From positions 32,683,148 through 32,747,147 of the forward strand of contig NC_090706.1 of assembly GCF_040954835.1 (NCBI RefSeq): DNA of 64,000 nt. The letters are read 5' to 3'. The notes beneath the pieces are model-generated. The model did no database searches. It saw only the letters and a list, made by a program, of their open reading frames with translations, and was not told where the DNA came from. Below, piece after piece: positions 1 to 11,121 of this stretch (its first letter is position 1; each line of letters begins with the position of its first letter). The DNA is from Lepisosteus oculatus (Eukaryota; Chordata; Actinopteri; Semionotiformes; Lepisosteidae). The position numbers were made by a program, and so were the translations under genes.

Positions 1-209
1 AGCCATCTACAGACAGGGTTACAGGACTGGCTTTACGAAGTTGATGGGGGGTACCAATAAGCATGACTTCAGTCTTGTCACAGTTAAGATGAAGGAAGTT
101 TTGAGTCATCCAAGTTTTTATGTCAGAGATGCAATTAGATAGAATAGAGACAGCCACATCAGTGTCGGGTTTGCTATGGATGTATATTTGAGTATCGTCA
201 GCGTAAAAA
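1..209 (-). mobile_element. L2/Rex1-type LINE fragment, cut by window edge
   Basis: This segment is the right-hand end of the same L2-type fragment seen complete at 2,773-3,839 and 7,517-8,583. The window edge cuts it. The reverse strand encodes part of the reverse transcriptase region found in the full copies. Confidence 0.75.
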
Positions 210-725
210 GCTCAGCAGGTGTGAGCCTGGTCAGTACCTGGATGGCAGACCTCCTGGGGAAAAACTAAGGTTGCTGCTGAAAGAGGTGTTAGTGGGGCCA
301 GCGGGGGGTTCTCACCCCGTGGTCCATGTGGGTCCTAATGCCCTAGTATAGTGATGGTGATGCTATACTGTAAATGGGTGCTGTCCTTTGGAAGAGATGT
401 AAAACCGAGGTCCTGACTCTCTGTGGTCATTAAAGATCCCAGGGCATTGCTTGAAAAGAGTAGGGGTGTCCTGGGCAAATTTCCCATTGGCTCTTAGCAA
501 TCATGGCCTCCTAATAATCCTCCGCTATAAATTGACTTCATTAGTCTGCTCTCCTCCCCACTGCTTGCTGGTGTGTGTTGAGTGTTCTGGTGCACTATGG
601 CTGCCATGGCATCATCCAGGTGGATTCTGCACATTGGTGGTGGAGGGCAGTCCCCATTACCTGTAAAGCACTTTGAGTGGAGTGTCCAGAAAAGCGCTAT
701 ATAAGTGTAAGCAATTCTTATTATT
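210..725 (+). mobile_element. SINE3-type (5S rRNA-derived) SINE, 3' portion
   Basis: It begins with 5S rRNA-like sequence (gctcagcaggtgtgagcctg, then cagtacctggatggcagacc), which matches the internal promoter region of 5S genes. It continues through a body shared with the complete copy at 27,849-28,437. It ends in the LINE-like tail agcgctatataagtgtaag followed by a short ATT-rich stretch. The 5' part of the 5S head is separated from it by an L2 insertion. It carries a degenerate CTCF-like motif (ccagcggggggttct) at 298-312. Confidence 0.8.
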
Positions 726-1011
726 CCGTCCTTTCACTACTTTTTTTTTCTCTTTTCCCATCGGTTATCTGTTTCCCATCGCAGGTTTCATTTTTTATTT
801 GTTCTCCTTTCTTCCCATTTTTATATCAGTGTTGGATCCATCTAATTTGTTTAGATCCCAAGTCTGTGATGACATTACAAGGTCGTTTTCAGCAGCATAA
901 GCTGTGATGATTTGAACACGGCGCCTCTGTAGGCAGGAGGGGCGGGGGGAGGGCTTTGTGACGTATCGGAAACGTGTACCTTTGTCAGCTGTTTCACTGC
1001 TGCGATCTCTG

Positions 1012-1105
1012 CACTGGGTTAGCTCAATGGTTACTTCAAACTTTGCAAGTTTCTCATTCCGCGGCCGCAAGGTTGCGGGGTTCGGACCATGGGCGCTGTC
1101 CAGTG
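1012..1105 (+). repeat. tRNA-like segment A, unit 1
   Basis: The 94-nt segment starts cactgg and ends ccagtg, which can pair as an acceptor-like stem. It contains a box A-like ttagctcaatggtt and a box B-like ggggttcggacc, and T-rich runs that could end Pol III transcription follow. It does not fold as a normal tRNA and has a long variable part, so I treat it as a SINE head or degenerate tRNA relic. Copies lie at 5,737-5,830, 9,387-9,480 and 11,971-12,064. Confidence 0.5.
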
Positions 1106-1397
1106 TTTTTGTTTTTGTTTTTTCTCCTTTTTTTTCTTTTAAACTAAAGAAACATACATCTCCATCTAGCGCTCAGTATCGGTTTGTAGTGATTTAGTTT
1201 ACAGTTCAAGGTTAACAGTTTAAGGTAGAAACTTCGTGCCTGTTGTCTTCAAATGATTTCCACGCATTTTGAAAAGAATTGCTTGACGAGCCTAGCAATA
1301 AAACGTAGCGGCATAAAACAAGATAAAAACGAGTCATGAGACTCAGGCTATGTGACGTCGATGTAATAAAAACTCATTTTCCGCCGGTTACAATCGC

Positions 1398-1473
1398 GCC
1401 GGCTTAGCTCAGCGGTTACTTCACGAACAAACCTTCCCCTACCCGGGGTTTCGAACCACGGGCGCTGTCCGGC
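1398..1473 (+). repeat. tRNA-like segment B, unit 1
   Basis: The segment is 76 nt long. It starts gccggc and ends gtccggc, has box A-like tagctcagcggtt and box B-like ggtttcgaacc, and a run of seven T follows directly. It shares the 3' block gggcgctgtcc with segment A, so the two are related. The D- and anticodon arms do not fold well, so it is unlikely to be a working tRNA gene. Further copies lie at 6,123-6,198 and 9,779-9,855. Confidence 0.5.
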
Positions 1474-1788
1474 GTTTTTTTCACTTTTATCAAAAATAAA
1501 ATGAGGTCGATATGAGTATTTTCTGCTTAGATTTTAATGTAAATGGAACCTTTAATTGTGAAGGGACGCGGATCGTGAATATTATTCTGTGTTTCGGGGT
1601 AGTTGGGTGTGGGTGAGGCACAAAGGGTACATCACATAACCCCATACAGTGCTTCCAAATCGTTATGGTTTTATTACACAGTGTTCACTTCTGTTTGTGG
1701 TTATTTAAAAACACGTTTAAGTTGACTCAACTTTTTTATTTTACGAATGAATATATTTAAAGAATCATATTAGCCTGATGAACCGGTA

Positions 1789-1801
1789 GGTGTCGCTCAT
1801 T
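1789..1801 (+). promoter_or_regulatory. CSE-like motif in array unit 1
   Basis: The sequence ggtgtcgctcatt shares the core ggtgtcgct with the promoter elements of the protocadherin exons in this window. The following ttcac is not kept. No cadherin exon follows. Identical motifs occur in units 2 and 3. Confidence 0.3.
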
Positions 1802-2084
1802 AACCATGGAAAAACAAGAATCAGGAGATCTCCTATTGGATTCCCATACTCTGCTGCACTCCCCATCTTGGTTACATATGGAAGTGTCCTCCTATTCTAC
1901 TTCAACATTACCTGGTATGTTCCTCCCTTCGTCTCTCAATTTCCCAATTTAGCAGTCATCCCCTGGTTATGTGCTCTCTTAGGATTTGGATTCAGTTTAG
2001 GAAACACTTTGGAATACAGTCTTTCAATGTTTGTGCTCCTCTGCATGTAAACCATTTGTTTGCTTCTTCTGTTATAGACCAGCC

Positions 2085-2345
2085 ATTATAATAATAATAA
2101 TAATAATAATAACAACTGCTTACACGTATATATGGACACTCCACTCAAAGCACTTTACAGGTAATGGGGATCCCCTCCACCACCACCAATGTGCAGCCCC
2201 ACCTGGATGATGTGACGGCAGCCACAGTGCGCCAGAACACTCACCACACGTCGGCTTTCAGTGGGAAGGAGGGCAGAGTAAACTTTCCCAAACATTGATC
2301 CTGAATGTGTGATAAGTGGAAGCAGGCCCCTGCTACTCCTTTCCA
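2085..2345 (-). mobile_element. SINE3 3' portion, reversed, with (TAA)n tract
   Basis: Read on the minus strand, this is the 3' two-thirds of the SINE3 family: the ccaggtgg, cacattggtggtgg and tgtaaagtgctttgagtgg blocks, ending in (TTA)n. It is 5'-truncated near 2,345. Copies lie at about 6,812-7,090 and 10,468-10,755. The TAA tract is clearly longer in units 2 and 3, so it is a length-variable microsatellite. Confidence 0.7.
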
Positions 2346-2515
2346 CATGTACTGGTCTTGTTCCACACTGAAATCATTTTGCAAGTCTATATTTGAAACT
2401 CTTAAACAATTTTAGATGTGCTGAGCTCCCTCCTCTGATAGTTAACTTTGGTGTACCTCATAATGACGTTTTATCTAATATTCAGTTAGGCATGCTGGCC
2501 TTTACTAGCAATACA
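2346..2515 (+). mobile_element. Possible L1/Tx1-type LINE scrap
   Basis: Conceptual translation shows HMYWSCSTLKSF in one frame and PPLIVNFGVP in the next. This resembles the C-terminal reverse transcriptase region of fish L1/Tx1 LINEs, broken by a frameshift. The match is short and rests on family memory. Copies lie at about 7,091-7,260 and 10,756-10,925. Confidence 0.35.
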
Positions 2516-2725
2516 TTTGATTTTGCTCCATTGAACACAACCTGTTGCACCCACCTTTACTCACTGAATAAGGGATGTGATGTACTTTCTCCAGCCTTGT
2601 TTTCCCTTTGTTGGCTCAATTGCAAAAATATATTCTGCCTGGCAGCCCTATTTAAACTTCTTTTAGAGCTTGCAGCTCAACCAGACCTCTGCAAGACCCT
2701 GAAGACTGTGGCTTCGCTCTTCTCA

Positions 2726-2772
2726 GCCAGTAGCCATCTCGTTCTGCACCTCACAACTGGAATTCCACTGAA
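2726..2772 (+). mobile_element. 5' end of SINE3 head, split by L2
   Basis: This 5S-like leader (gccagtagccatctc...) continues at 3,840 after the L2 insertion. The uninterrupted arrangement is seen at 11,122-11,180. The equivalent piece in the next unit is at about 7,470-7,516. Confidence 0.7.
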
Positions 2773-3839
2773 TAATAATAACAATAAACTTTATTTTATA
2801 TAGCGCCTTTAAAGGTGGCTTCTCAAAGTGCTTTACAGGATGACAATAACAATAAATAAGAAGACTACAACAATAAATAAGAAGATTTCACAAGATAGGA
2901 CACAATTATAATTACAACAATACAGCAATAACAATAGAGGAGACTGTGGAAGATGGTATTAAGAAGAGCAGAGGGGTGAAGAATGGAACCAGTTAAATAA
3001 AGGCTTTTCTGAAGAAGAAGGTTTTGAGTCTGGATTTGAAGGAGTTTAGAGAAGGTGACTCTCTAATATCCTTGGGCAAAGAGTTCCAGAGCTTGGGGGC
3101 ATAGCAGGAGAAGGTCCTGTCGCCCATACAATTTAGACAGGCTTGGGGGACAGTAAGGAGGGCAGAATTTGAAGAGCGGAGGTTGCGAGGTGGGGAGTAG
3201 GGCGATAAAAGTTCAGACAGGTATTGAGGTGTCAAGTCATGTAAAGCCTTGTAGGTGAGCATGAGGATTTTAAAGTCTAAGCGGAATTTGACCGGAAGCC
3301 AGTGCAAGGACTCCAGGATAGCAGTAATGTGAACACTTGCACTAGACCTGGTCAGGATTCTGGCTGCTGAATTTTGGACATACTGCAGCTTGTTCAGAGT
3401 AGATTTAGATACCCCAGGGAGTAGAGCATTGCAGTAGTCAATTCGAGAGAATACAAATATGTTGATCAGCTTTTCAGCCACAGTTAATGATAGCATAGGG
3501 TGTAGCCTTGCGATATTTCTAAGGTGAAAAAAAGATGTTTTGACAGTATGCTGTACATGGGGGTCGAATGTTAAGCCAGAATCGAATATAACCACAAGGT
3601 TTTTCAATTTTGATTGAAGCTCAAGTACAGAGCCATCTACAGACAGGGTTACAGGACTGGCTTTACGAAGTTGATGGGGGGTACCAATAAGCATGACTTC
3701 AGTCTTGTCACAGTTAAGATGAAGGAAGTTTTGAGTCATCCAAGTTTTTATGTCAGAGATGCAATTAGATAGAATAGAGACAGCCACATCAGTGTCGGGT
3801 TTGCTATGGATGTATATTTGAGTATCGTCAGCGTAAAAA
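2773..3839 (-). mobile_element. L2/Rex1-type LINE, 5'-truncated, inserted in a SINE
   Basis: The minus strand carries an uninterrupted reading frame from 3,787 to 2,993 for the C-terminal part of a non-LTR retrotransposon reverse transcriptase. Hallmarks include RIDYCNALLPG, LQYVQNSAARILT, LHWLPVKFRLDFKI and FFFRKAFI at the end. Downstream on the minus strand is a 3' tail with a ctgtaaagcactttgag block and a (TTATT)n-like end, as in L2-clade elements. The polymerase core is missing, so it cannot move itself. It lies inside the SINE head, between ccactgaa and gctcagc. Confidence 0.8.
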
Positions 3840-4355
3840 GCTCAGCAGGTGTGAGCCTGGTCAGTACCTGGATGGCAGACCTCCTGGGGAAAAACTAAGG
3901 TTGCTGCTGAAAGAGGTGTTAGTGGGGCCAGCGGGGGGTTCTCACCCCGTGGTCCATGTGGGTCCTAATGCCCTAGTATAGTGATGGTGATGCTATACTG
4001 TAAATGGGTGCTGTCCTTTGGAAGAGATGTAAAACCGAGGTCCTGACTCTCTGTGGTCATTAAAGATTCCAGGGCATTGCTTGAAAAGAGTAGGGGTGTC
4101 CTGGGCAAATTTCCCATTGCCTCTTAGCAATCATGGCCTCCTAATAATCCTCCGCTATAAATTGACTTCATTAGTCTGCTCTCCTCCCCACTGCTTGCTG
4201 GTGTGTGTTGAGTGTTCTGGTGCACTATGGCTGCCATGGCATCATCCAGGTGGATTCTGCACATTGGTGGTGGAGGGCAGTCCCCATTACCTGTAAAGCA
4301 CTTTGAGTGGAGTGTCCAGAAAAGCGCTATATAAGTGTAAGCAATTCTTATTATT
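3840..4355 (+). mobile_element. SINE3-type SINE, 3' portion, unit 2
   Basis: This is the same element as at 210-725 and nearly identical to it. The 5S-like head resumes immediately after the L2 fragment, and the tail ends in agcgctatataagtgtaagc. Confidence 0.8.
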
Positions 4356-4473
4356 CCGTCCTTTCACTACTTTTTTTTTCTCTTTTCCCATCGGTTATCT
4401 GTTTCCCATCGCAGGTTTCATTTTTTATTTGTTCTCCTTTCTTCCCATTTTTATATCAGTGTTGGATCCATCT

Positions 4474-5555
4474 GGACTTGGAGAAGGCATATGACCGTGT
4501 GCCCAGAGAGGTGGTGTATTGGTGCTTGAGGAAGAAAGGAGTACCAGAAAGCATGGTGAAGTTAGTTCAAGCAACCTATAGAGATACAACTACAAAGATG
4601 ATAACACAACAGGGAGAGACAAAAGAGTTTGAAATCACAGTTGGAGTACACCAAGGATCAGCACTAAGTCCTTTCCTTTTCATAAACATTATTGACACAC
4701 TGACAGAGGAGGTAAGAACAGAAGTGCCTTGGGAACTCATCTTTGCTGATGATGTGGCACTGATGGCAGACTCAGAAGTCGAACTACAGGAGAAAGTGTT
4801 CAAATGGCAGAGGAGTCTGGAAAAGGGTGGACTGAAAATGAATGCAGAAAAATCTGAAATAATGGTAATGGAGAGAAGAGGAGATACTATGACCAATGTT
4901 GAGGAGACAAATGGAGGAAAACTGAAACAAGTTGATGACTTTAAATACCTTGGATCAAAACTGGTAAAGGGAGGAGAAACACTGGAGGCAGTAAAACAAA
5001 GAGTGAAAGCTGGATGGAACAAGTGGAGAGAAATAACTGGAATAATCTGTGACAGGAAAATTCCCAGAAAGTTAAAGTGCAAAATGTACAAGACTGTGAT
5101 TAGACCTGTATTACTATATGGAGCTGAATGCTTGGCAGTTGGAAAGAGGGAAGAGAACTTGATGAGAAGAACTGAAATGAGGATGTTGAGATGGATTCTG
5201 CAGATTTCAATGAAGGATAAGATCAGAAATGAAGAAATCCGTAGACGATGTAGGGTGGTGGATGTGGTTGAGAAGATGCGAGAAGCGAGGTTACGGTGGT
5301 ATGGACATATCATGAGGAGGGACGTTGAGGAAGTAACAAAGAGGGTAATGGAATTTGAGGTGGAAGGTAACAGAGGAAGAGGCAGGCCTAGAAAGAGATG
5401 GATAGATTGTGTGAGAAAAGATATGGAGGTATGTGAAGTGAGTGAGGAAGATGTGCTCGACAGAGACAAATGGAGAAGAGCAACCAAAGCAGCTGACCCC
5501 AGGACAGTCTGGGACTAAGGCTGTGAAAAAGAAGAAGAAGAAAGAAGAAGAAGAA
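4474..5555 (+). mobile_element. RTE-type (RTEX-like) LINE, 5'-truncated insertion with target-site duplication
   Basis: A reading frame runs without a break from the insertion edge to the stop at 5,518, about 347 codons. It enters the reverse transcriptase at motif A (LEKAYDRVPREV), then shows HQGSALSPFLF (motif B) and the catalytic FADD (motif C). The C-terminal domain ends with ARLRWYGHIMRR and RGRGRPRKRW. An (AAG)n tail follows. The insert is flanked by gttggatccatct at 4,461-4,473 and 5,556-5,568. Other units have only one copy of that sequence (for example at 830-842), which proves insertion after the array formed. The endonuclease and the N-terminal reverse transcriptase are absent. The clade assignment is from family resemblance. 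Confidence 0.88.
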
Positions 5556-5736
5556 GTTGGATCCATCTAATTTGTTTAGATCCCAAGTCTGTGATGACAT
5601 TACAAGGTCGTTTTCAGCAGCATAAGCTGTGATGATTTGAACACGGCGCCTCTGTAGGCAGGAGGGGCGGGGGGAGGGCTTTGTGACGTATCGGAAACGT
5701 GTACCTTTGTCAGCTGTTTCACTGCTGCGATCTCTG

Positions 5737-5830
5737 CACTGGGTTAGCTCAATGGTTACTTCAAACTTTGCAAGTTTCTCATTCCGCGGCCGCAAGGTTG
5801 CGGGGTTCGGACCATGGGCGCTGTCCAGTG
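5737..5830 (+). repeat. tRNA-like segment A, unit 2
   Basis: This copy is identical in plan to 1,012-1,105, with pairing ends cactgg and ccagtg and with box A- and box B-like motifs. Confidence 0.5.
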
Positions 5831-6122
5831 TTTTTGTTTTTGTTTTTTCTCCTTTTTTTTCTTTTAAACTAAAGAAACATACATCTCCATCTAGCGCTCA
5901 GTATCGGTTTGTAGTGATTTAGTTTACAGTTCAAGGTTAACAGTTTAAGGTAGAAACTTCGTGCCTGTTGTCTTCAAATGATTTCCACGCATTTTGAAAA
6001 GAATTGCTTGACGAGCCTAGCAATAAAACGTAGCGGCATAAAACAAGATAAAAACGAGTCATGAGACTCAGGCTATGTGACGTCGATGTAATAAAAACTC
6101 ATTTTCCGCCGGTTACAATCGC

Positions 6123-6198
6123 GCCGGCTTAGCTCAGCGGTTACTTCTCAAACAAACCTTCCCCTACCCGGGGTTTCGAACCACGGGCGCTGTCCGGC
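6123..6198 (+). repeat. tRNA-like segment B, unit 2
   Basis: This is a 76-nt copy of the segment at 1,398-1,473, again followed by a T7 run. It differs from the first copy only around the anticodon-arm position (ttctcaaac instead of ttcacgaac). Confidence 0.5.
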
Positions 6199-6513
6199 GT
6201 TTTTTTCACTTTTATCAAAAATAAAATGAGGTCGATATGAGTATTTTCTGCTTAGATTTTAATGTAAATGGAACCTTTAATTGTGAAGGGACGTGGATCG
6301 TAAATATTATTCTGTGTTTCGGGGTAGTTGGGTGTGGGTGAGGCACAAAGGGTACATCATATAACCCCATACAGTGCTTTCAAATCGTTATGGTTTTATT
6401 ACACAGTGTTCACTTCTGTTTGTGGTTATTTAAAAACACGTTTAAGTTGACTCAACTTTTTTATTTTACGAATGAATATATTTAAAGAATCATATTAGCC
6501 TGATGAACCGGTA

Positions 6514-6526
6514 GGTGTCGCTCATT
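6514..6526 (+). promoter_or_regulatory. CSE-like motif in array unit 2
   Basis: This is the same ggtgtcgctcatt motif as in unit 1, with identical flanks. Confidence 0.3.
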
Positions 6527-6811
6527 AACCATGGAAAAACAAGAATCAGGAGATCTCCTATTGGATTCCCATACTCTGCTGCACTCCCCATCTTGGTTAC
6601 ATATGGAAGTGTCCTCCTATTCTACTTCAACATTACCTGGTATGTTCCTCCCTTCGTCTCTCAATTTCCCAATTTAGCAGTCATCCCCTGGTCATGTGCT
6701 CTCTTAGGATTTGGATTCAGTTTAGGAAACACTTTGGAATACAGTCTTTCAATGTTTGTGCTCCTCTGCATGTAAACCATTTGTTTGCTTCTTCTGTTAT
6801 AGACCAGCCAT

Positions 6812-6852
<41 letters not shown>

Positions 6853-7516
6853 CAACAACTGATTACACGTATATATGGACACTCCACTCAAAGCACTTTA
6901 CAGGTAATGGGGACTCCCCTCCACCACCACCAATGTGCAGCCCCACCTGGATGATGTGACGGCAGCCACAGTGCGCCAGAACACTCACCACACGTCGGCT
7001 TTCAGTGGGAAGGAGGGCAGAGTAAACTTTCCCAAACATTGATCCTGAATGTGTGATAAGTGGAAGCAGGCCCCTGCTACTCCTTTCCACATGTACTGGT
7101 CTTGTTCCACACTGAAATCATTTTGCAAGTCTATATTTGAAACTCTTAAACAATTTTAGATGTGCTGAGCTCCCTCCTCTGATAGTTAACTTTGGTGTAC
7201 CTCATAATGACGTTTTATCTAATATTCAGTTAGGCATGCTGGCCTTTACTAGCAATACATTTGATTTTGCTCCATTGAACACAACCTGTTGCACCCACCT
7301 TTACTCACTGAATAAGGGATGTGATGTACTTTCTCCAGCCTTGTTTTCCCTTTGTTGGCTCAATTGCAAAAATATATTCTGCCTGGCAGCCCTATTTAAA
7401 CTTCTTTTAGAGCTTGCAGCTCAACCAGACCTCTGCAAGACCCTGAAGACTGTGGCTTCGCTCTTCTCAGCCAGTAGCCATCTCGTTCTGCACCTCACAA
7501 CTGGAATTCCACTGAA

Positions 7517-8583
7517 TAATAATAACAATAAACTTTATTTTATATAGCGCCTTTAAAGGTGGCTTCTCAAAGTGCTTTACAGGATGACAATAACAATAAA
7601 TAAGAAGACTACAACAATAAATAAGAAGATTTCACAAGATAGGACACAATTATAATTACAACAATACAGCAATAACAATAGAGGAGACTGTGGAAGATGG
7701 TATTAAGAAGAGCAGAGGGGTGAAGAATGGAACCAGTTAAATAAAGGCTTTTCTGAAGAAGAAGGTTTTGAGTCTGGATTTGAAGGAGTTTAGAGAAGGT
7801 GACTCTCTAATATCCTTGGGCAAAGAGTTCCAGAGCTTGGGGGCATAGCAGGAGAAGGTCCTGTCGCCCATACAATTTAGACAGGCTTGGGGGACAGTAA
7901 GGAGGGCAGAATTTGAAGAGCGGAGGTTGCGAGGTGGGGAGTAGGGCGATAAAAGTTCAGACAGGTATTGAGGTGTCAAGTCATGTAAAGCCTTGTAGGT
8001 GAGCATGAGGATTTTAAAGTCTACGCGGAATTTGACCGGAAGCCAGTGCAAGGACTCCAGGATAGCAGTAATGTGAACACTTGCACTAGACCTGGTCAGG
8101 ATTCTGGCTGCTGAATTTTGGACATACTGCAGCTTGTTCAGAGTAGATTTAGATACCCCAGGGAGTAGAGCATTGCAGTAGTCAATTCGAGAGAATACAA
8201 ATATGTTGATCAGCTTTTCAGCCACAGTTAATGATAGCATAGGGTGTAGCCTTGCGATATTTCTAAGGTGAAAAAAAGATATTTTGACAGTATGCTGTAC
8301 ATGGGGGTCGAATGTTAAGCCAGAATCGAATATAACCACAAGGTTTTTCAATTTTGATTGAAGCTCAAGTACAGAGCCATCTACAGACAGGGTTACAGGA
8401 CTGGCTTTACGAAGTTGATGGGGGGTACCAATAAGCATGACTTCAGTCTTGTCACAGTTAAGATGAAGGAAGTTTTGAGTCATCCAAGTTTTTATGTCAG
8501 AGATGCAATTAGATAGAATAGAGACAGCCACATCAGTGTCGGGTTTGCTATGGATGTATATTTGAGTATCGTCAGCGTAAAAA
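7517..8583 (-). mobile_element. L2/Rex1-type LINE fragment, second full copy in the array
   Basis: This is a near-identical copy of 2,773-3,839 at the same site inside the SINE head. The reverse transcriptase frame on the minus strand (8,531 to 7,737) is again open. It differs from the first copy by a few substitutions. The identical insertion point shows that it was copied by array duplication, not by a second insertion. Confidence 0.8.
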
Positions 8584-9099
8584 GCTCAGCAGGTGTGAGC
8601 CTGGTCAGTACCTGGATGGCAGACCTCCTGGGGAAAAACTAAGGTTGCTGCTGAAAGAGGTGTTAGTGGGGCCAGCGGGGGGTTCTCACCCCGTGGTCCA
8701 TGTGGGTCCTAATGCCCTAGTATAGTGATGGTGATGCTATACTGTAAATGGGTGCTGTCCTTTGGAAGAGATGTAAAACCGAGGTCCTGACTCTCTGTGG
8801 TCATTAAAGATCCCAGGGCATTGCTTGAAAAGAGTAGGGGTGTCCTGGGCAAATTTCCCATTGGCTCTTAGCAATCATGGCCTCCTAATAATCCTCCGCT
8901 ATAAATTGACTTCATTAGTCTGCTCTCCTCCCCACTGCTTGCTGGTGTGTGTTGAGTGTTCTGGTGCACTATGGCTGCCATGGCATCATCCAGGTGGATT
9001 CTGCACATTGGTGGTGGAGGGCAGTCCCCATTACCTGTAAAGCACTTTGAGTGGAGTGTCCAGAAAAGCGCTATATAAGTGTAAGCAATTCTTATTATT
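8584..9099 (+). mobile_element. SINE3-type SINE, 3' portion, unit 3
   Basis: This is the third copy of the element described at 210-725, again with the 5S-like head broken by the L2 fragment on its left. Confidence 0.8.
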
Positions 9100-9386
9100 C
9101 CGTCCTTTCACTACTTTTTTTTTTCTCTTTTCCCATCGGTTATCTGTTTCCCATCGCAGGTTTCATTTTTTATTTGTTCTCCTTTCTTCCCATTTTTATA
9201 TCAGTGTTGGATCCATCTAATTTGTTTAGATCCCAAGTCTGTGATGACATTACAAGGTCGTTTTCAGCAGCATAAGCTGTGATGATTTGAACACGGCGCC
9301 TCTGTAGGCAGGAGGGGCGGGGGGAGGGCTTTGTGACGTATCGGAAACGTGTACCTTTGTCAGCTGTTTCACTGCTGCGATCTCTG

Positions 9387-9480
9387 CACTGGGTTAGCTT
9401 AATGGTTACTTCAAACTTTGCAAGTTTCTCATTCCGCGGCCGCAAGGTTGCGGGGTTCGGACCATGGGCGCTGTCCAGTG
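9387..9480 (+). repeat. tRNA-like segment A, unit 3
   Basis: This is a copy of 1,012-1,105 with one change in the box A-like region (gcttaatgg). The T-rich spacer after it is longer (a ttttgc repeat). Confidence 0.5.
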
Positions 9481-9778
9481 CTTTTGCTTTTGTTTTTGTT
9501 TTTTCTCCTTTTTTTTCTTTTAAACTAAAGAAACATAAATCTCCATCTAGCGCTCAGTATCGGTTTGTAGTGATTTAGTTTACAGTTCAAGGTTAACAGT
9601 TTAAGGTAGAAACTTCGTGCCTGTTGTCTTCAAATGATTTCCACGCATTTTGAAAAGATTTGCTTGACGAGCCTAGCAATAAAACGTAGCGGCATAAAAC
9701 AAGATAAAAACGAGTCATGAGACTCAGGCTATGTGACGTCGATGTAATAAAAACTCATTTTCCGCCGGTTACAATCGC

Positions 9779-9855
9779 GCCGGCTTAGCTCAGCGGTTAC
9801 TTCTCAAACAAACCTTTCCCCTACCCGGGGTTTCGAACCACGGGCGCTGTCCGGC
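9779..9855 (+). repeat. tRNA-like segment B, unit 3
   Basis: This is a 77-nt copy of 1,398-1,473 with one extra T in the middle. Confidence 0.5.
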
Positions 9856-10170
9856 GTTTTTTTCACTTTTATCAAAAATAAAATGAGGTCGATATGAGTA
9901 TTTTCTGCTTAGATTTTAATGTAAATGGAACCTTTAATTGTGAAGGGACGCGGATCGTGAATATTATTCTGTGTTTCGGGGTAGTTGGGTGTGGGTGAGG
10001 CACAAAGGGTACATCATATAACCCCATACAGTGCTTTCAAATCGTTATGGTTTTATTACACAGTGTTCACTTCTGTTTGTGGTTATTTAAAAACACGTTT
10101 AAGTTGACTCAACTTTTTTATTTTACGAATGAATATATTTAAAGAATCATATTAGCCTGATGAACCGGTA

Positions 10171-10183
10171 GGTGTCGCTCATT
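10171..10183 (+). promoter_or_regulatory. CSE-like motif in array unit 3
   Basis: This is the third copy of ggtgtcgctcatt. Unit 4 diverges before this point and has none. Confidence 0.3.
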
Positions 10184-10467
10184 AACCATGGAAAAACAAG
10201 AATCAGGAGATCTCCTATTGGATTCCCATACTCTGCTGCACTCCCCATCTTGGTTACATATGGAAGTGTCCTCCTATTCTACTTCAACATTACCTGGTAT
10301 GTTCCTCCCTTCGTCTCTCAATTTCCCAATTTAGCAGTCATCCCCTGGTCATGTGCTCTCTTAGGATTGGGATTCAGTTTAGGAAACACTTTGGAATACA
10401 GTCTTTCAATGTTTGTGCTCCTCTGCATGTAAACCATTTGTTTGCTTCTTCTGTTATAGACCAGCCA

Positions 10468-10468
10468 T

Positions 10469-10520
<52 letters not shown>
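10468..10520 (+). repeat. (TAA)n microsatellite
   Basis: This is the longest of the three TAA tracts in the array, ending in AACAACAAC. It is the tail of the reversed SINE3 copy that follows. Confidence 0.85.
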
Positions 10521-10521
<1 letters not shown>

Positions 10522-11121
10522 CAACTGCTTACACGTTTATATGGACACTCCACTCAAAGCACTTTACAGGTAATGGGGATCCCCTCCACCACCACCAATG
10601 TGCAGCCCCACCTGGATGATGTGACGGCGGCCACAGTGCGCCAGAACACTCACCACACGTCGGCTTTCAGTGGGAAGGAGGGCAGAGTAAACTTTCCCAA
10701 ACATTGATCCTGAATGTGTGATAAGTGGAAGCAGGCCCCTGCTACTCCTTTCCACATGTACTGGTCTTGTTCCACACTGAAATCATTTTGCAAGTCTATA
10801 TTTGAAACTCTTAAACAATTTTAGATGTGCTGAGCTCCCTCCTCTGATAGTTAACTTTGGTGTACCTCATAATTACGTTTTATCCAATATTCAGTTAGGC
10901 ATGCTGGCCTTTACTAGCAATACATTTGATTTTGCTCCATTGAACACAACCTTTACTCACTGAATAAGGGATGTGATGTACTTTCTCCAGCCTTGTTTTC
11001 CCTTTGTTGGCTCAATTGCAAAAATATATTCTGCCTGGCAGCCCTATTTAAACTTCTTTTAGAGCTTGCAGCTCAACCAGACCTCTGCAAGACCCTGAAG
11101 ACTGTGGCTTCGCTCTTCTCA

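Noticed and set aside
451..666. 71-codon frame, repeated at 4,081 and 8,825
   Set aside because: It lies entirely within the SINE3 element.
1790..2050. 86-codon frame with hydrophobic residues, repeated at 6,515 and 10,172
   Set aside because: It starts at GTG, not ATG, lies in the tandem array and resembles no family; it persists only because the units are young copies.
4307..5518. A 403-residue protein starting at 4,307
   Set aside because: The first 55 codons are array and SINE DNA that happens to be in frame; the reverse transcriptase part begins only at the LINE insertion edge (4,474).
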